14,822 nt of DNA from Gemmatimonadota bacterium (GTDB taxonomy: Bacteria; Latescibacterota; UBA2968; UBA8231): positions 1-14,822 of the forward strand of contig VXOR01000072.1 of the NCBI GenBank assembly GCA_009840005.1, in the 5' to 3' direction. Position numbers and translations under genes: made by a program. The first letter of the stretch is position 1; each line of letters starts with the position of its first letter. The notes below the pieces were generated by a model. It saw nothing but the letters and a program-made list of their open reading frames with translations. It ran no database searches and was not told where the DNA came from. Positions 13,479 through 14,822 of this stretch are shown one piece after another.

Positions 13479-13956
13479 TCACGTCGTCTCGCCGGCATGT
13501 TTCAGCACTATCTGGCGCGTCCTAGCATTCAGCCGAAACCGCAGAGCTTGGAGATGATCCAAAACGGGTTGGACAGCATCGAGAATGCCGCGCTCCTTGG
13601 CTAGCAACAAGATGCCGAGGGTGCCGGAGATATCCAACCCCAGTGACCGGGCATATCGCCGTGCGTCTCGGTCATCGAGGAGGAGCAATGCATCCTGTGT
13701 CTCCAGTCCCAAAGCGAGCACTTCCTTCTCGCCATCCCCAAGATGCGTAACCATAGGGAGCAGCGTCCGGTCGCGTATCGGCCGCACGGTTAGCCACGAA
13801 AGCAGGAAGGCGTACATTGCGCCGTCGTCCTTCTTCCAATTCTGCTACCACCGCTTCCGGGACGTACACTTGCCCGACGAGTGTGGGCAGAAGTTCCAAC
13901 ACGTCGGCTTGGTGCAGGTACTGGAGCGGAGAAGTATTACAGATGACGTTGGGCAC
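13479..13956 (-). pseudogene. DUF3368 PIN-like toxin gene, frameshifted
   Basis: The two halves of a DUF3368-type PIN toxin lie in different frames. The N-terminal half (start GTG at 13954-13956) reads VICNTSPLQYLHQADVLELL, then YVPEAVVAELEEG and RLPAF. The C-terminal half reads SWLTVRP, then THLGDGEKEVLALGLE, LLLDDRDARR and GTLGILLLAKERG. The reading must shift near the AAA at 13799-13801, where one extra base would explain the break. PIN toxins are Mg-dependent RNases; here the early Asn-Thr-Ser-Pro and the DDRDAR acidic site are both present but separated. The gene overlaps the antitoxin by 20 bp, with AGGA eight bases before the GTG. It is either a true pseudogene or a one-base sequence error; I cannot distinguish these. 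Confidence 0.8.
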
Positions 13957-14203
13957 TAGCCAAGTCCTGTTGGAGATCTTCCTCGGTCAGGTGGAAGGTA
14001 TCAACGCCGTAGTCGGCTAACTTCGTCAGGAACAATGGCTTGGGAATGCCGGCTAGCTTGGCTGCCGCCCCCGAGGACAATCGGCCTAACTCGTAGAGCT
14101 TGACGGAGACGAGGAGTTTGGCCTCTTCGTTGAACTGCTCAGGTGAACATCCGAGGGCGAGTAGGATTTCATCGCTGTAGTCAATGGTCAATGGTCTCTT
14201 CAT
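13937..14203 (-). CDS. UPF0175 family antitoxin
   Basis: 88 residues of the UPF0175 family, the usual upstream partner of DUF3368 toxins. It has an N-terminal region (MKRPLTIDYSDEILLALG), the conserved helix EEAKLLVSVKLYELGRLS and SSGAAAKLAGIPKPLFL, a helix-turn-helix-like stretch likely used for DNA binding, ending with GVDTFHLTEEDL. I chose the ATG at 14201-14203, with GGAGA about nine bases upstream. The frame is open to 14431, but that extension has no family resemblance. Autoregulation of the TA operon is likely, as in most such pairs. Because the toxin frame is broken, the antitoxin may persist alone. Confidence 0.85.
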   Translation of the reverse strand: MKRPLTIDYSDEILLALGCSPEQFNEEAKLLVSVKLYELGRLSSGAAAKLAGIPKPLFLTKLADYGVDTFHLTEEDLQQDLASAQRHL

Positions 14204-14218
14204 TGCGTCGTGTCTCCA

Positions 14219-14238
14219 TAGATGCGCGTAGATGCGCG
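14219..14238 (-). promoter_or_regulatory. 10-bp direct repeat upstream of the antitoxin
   Basis: TAGATGCGCG occurs twice head to tail, at 14219-14228 and 14229-14238, 16-35 bases upstream of the UPF0175 start codon. Two exact 10-bp units put identical bases on the same helix face, as expected for an operator bound by an autoregulating antitoxin. It could also be a decayed copy of the CGCAGAT-type repeat at 5374-5399. Function is an inference. Confidence 0.4.
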
Positions 14239-14283
14239 GCACAGAGGACATATTCTCTAAATTCTCTTGCATATCGCTATCAC

Positions 14284-14310
14284 TGGCAAGAAGAAAATAG
14301 TTTCTTGCCA
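14284..14310. repeat. 9-bp perfect inverted repeat (hairpin or operator)
   Basis: TGGCAAGAA at 14284-14292 and TTCTTGCCA at 14302-14310 are exact reverse complements around a 9-base AT-rich loop. On the plus strand the second arm is followed by ACCTTTTT, so it could act as a weak intrinsic terminator for plus-strand transcription. No plus-strand gene is seen to its left, however. As an operator it would lie about 80-105 bases upstream of the UPF0175 start codon. Confidence 0.5.
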
Positions 14311-14434
14311 CCTTTTTGAGTAATTTCAACCGCTTTCCCACGAGACAATAGAAGATTGGGCAGACTTGCCGAAGTCGTATAAGAGCCGGACGTTCGTAGT
14401 TTATGAATAAGGTCGATTTCGCTAAGAGCACTAA

Positions 14435-14773
14435 TTCCTATTTCAGGGTGACGATCTATGCGAGGCAGTAGTAGTCAGAGTAGATCTGAATGGGTATTCA
14501 TCCTGGGCGCGAAATCACTCAATTAGCGATAGAGTAAATCTCCTTGACGACTTTTTCACTGAAGTTCTAACGCGCCTAGACGAATACGAAGGTATATACT
14601 TCCGGGACGAGGGAGATTGTATTGTTTCACTCTTTAGTCCTTATTTTGGTATAGAGGATCCATATGTAAGCTCGATGTGTTTCTGTAGAACGGTAGTCCG
14701 CGATTGCTACGGAGTTGGAGTTAATCGGCTTACAGCCAAGGCTATCGTTGCAACGGGAAAGGTCATGATATAG
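14435..14773 (+). pseudogene. class III nucleotide cyclase-like domain, no start codon, likely frameshifted
   Basis: A 112-codon frame open between TAA (14432-14434) and TAG (14771-14773) reads like the catalytic domain of a class III adenylate/guanylate cyclase. AVVVRVDLNGYSSWAR holds a first-strand metal Asp (residue 17 of this frame). LLDDFFTEV is the following helix, and RDEGDCIVSLFSP holds the second metal Asp (residue 61). The two Asp are 44 residues apart, the spacing seen in mammalian adenylyl cyclase C1 domains. AIVATGKV resembles the later G-I-H-T-G-E-V strand. No ATG, GTG or TTG lies near the frame's beginning. An ATG frame at 14403 (MNKVDFAKSTNSYF) would join it by a one-base shift near 14445. 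The TAG cuts the domain before its C-terminal third. It is either a decayed gene or one with two sequence errors. The substrate base (A, G or pyrimidine) cannot be read. Confidence 0.5.
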
Positions 14774-14822
14774 CGGTCCTAAATCATTCGAGAGCCAAAG
14801 TATATTGGCTTAACTTAGGGAA

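Larger units (their letters stand above)
14204..14434. other. AT-richer upstream region of the UPF0175 operon
   Basis: These 231 bp contain no gene I can support. They hold the 10-bp direct repeat, the 9-bp inverted repeat and, at the right end, the ATG frame (14403) that may be the lost start of the cyclase-like gene. The in-frame upstream extension of the antitoxin through this region is not family-like. The antitoxin promoter should lie here, but no convincing -35/-10 pair stood out. Confidence 0.45.

Noticed and set aside
13427..13498. Upstream ATG for the His-x-Gly PhyH protein
   Set aside because: It would overlap the PIN toxin gene and adds a basic stretch unlike the family. The ATG at 13426 has a proper ribosome site.
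14204..14431. N-terminal extension of the UPF0175 antitoxin
   Set aside because: The extension lacks family resemblance and runs through the repeats and likely promoter. The ATG at 14203 has a ribosome site and gives the normal family length.

Overview
The window looks like a piece of an uncultured, probably environmental or host-associated bacterium. Paralogous phytanoyl-CoA-dioxygenase-like (PhyH) enzymes, an enolase-superfamily dehydratase, a HpaI-type aldolase, a divergent M19 dipeptidase-like protein, YWTD/CARDB-like surface repeats and several toxin-antitoxin (TA) modules occur together here. That mix is familiar from Poribacteria/Latescibacterota-type or similar sponge and marine metagenome genomes. 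The lineage is an inference from gene content only; no rRNA or other phylogenetic marker is present. The central part (about 4.2-13.4 kb) looks GC-rich by eye, and both ends look more AT-rich.

Layout, left to right. (1) 1-904: the tail of a secreted-type protein with two YWTD propeller repeats; its frame is closed upstream by a stop. (2) 1018-3323, minus strand: a YgiT-type zinc-finger protein, a DUF2442 protein, an orphan minimal nucleotidyltransferase and a membrane-anchored pentapeptide-repeat protein whose gene carries exact 60-bp tandem repeats. (3) 3442-4126, minus: a TumE-type (DUF6516) toxin gene preceded by a small coiled-coil antitoxin. (4) 4176-9686, minus: a seven-gene metabolic cluster made of a DgoD-like sugar-acid dehydratase, a five-bladed propeller glycosidase-like protein, a UPF0173 metallohydrolase, a bicupin, a VOC protein, a PhyH dioxygenase and an unknown protein. 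A small MITE-like element sits between the first two. (5) 9817-11382, plus: an SDR oxidoreductase and a HpcH/HpaI aldolase, transcribed divergently from cluster 4 across a 130-bp intergenic region. (6) 11451-13426, minus: an M19 dipeptidase-like protein coupled by a GTGA overlap to a second PhyH protein. (7) 13479-14203, minus: a UPF0175 antitoxin and a frameshifted DUF3368 PIN toxin. (8) 14435-14773, plus: a start-less reading frame that looks like a class III nucleotide cyclase domain.

Blocks 4 and 5 contain the parts of a non-phosphorylative sugar-acid route: an SDR, an acid-sugar dehydratase and a 2-keto-3-deoxy acid aldolase. Cupin, VOC and Fe(II)/2-oxoglutarate-type proteins accompany them. 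The substrate cannot be read from the sequence. TA-type genes lie on both sides of this metabolic island.

The observations most worth following are these. The second PhyH protein has His-Ser-Gly where the family has His-x-Asp, the change seen in Fe/2-oxoglutarate halogenases. The M19 protein has lost one half of its dinuclear metal site. The SDR has Met in place of its catalytic Lys. An unannotated cyclase-like frame lies at the right edge. A 112-bp element with 9-bp terminal inverted repeats supplies the stop codon of the propeller gene.
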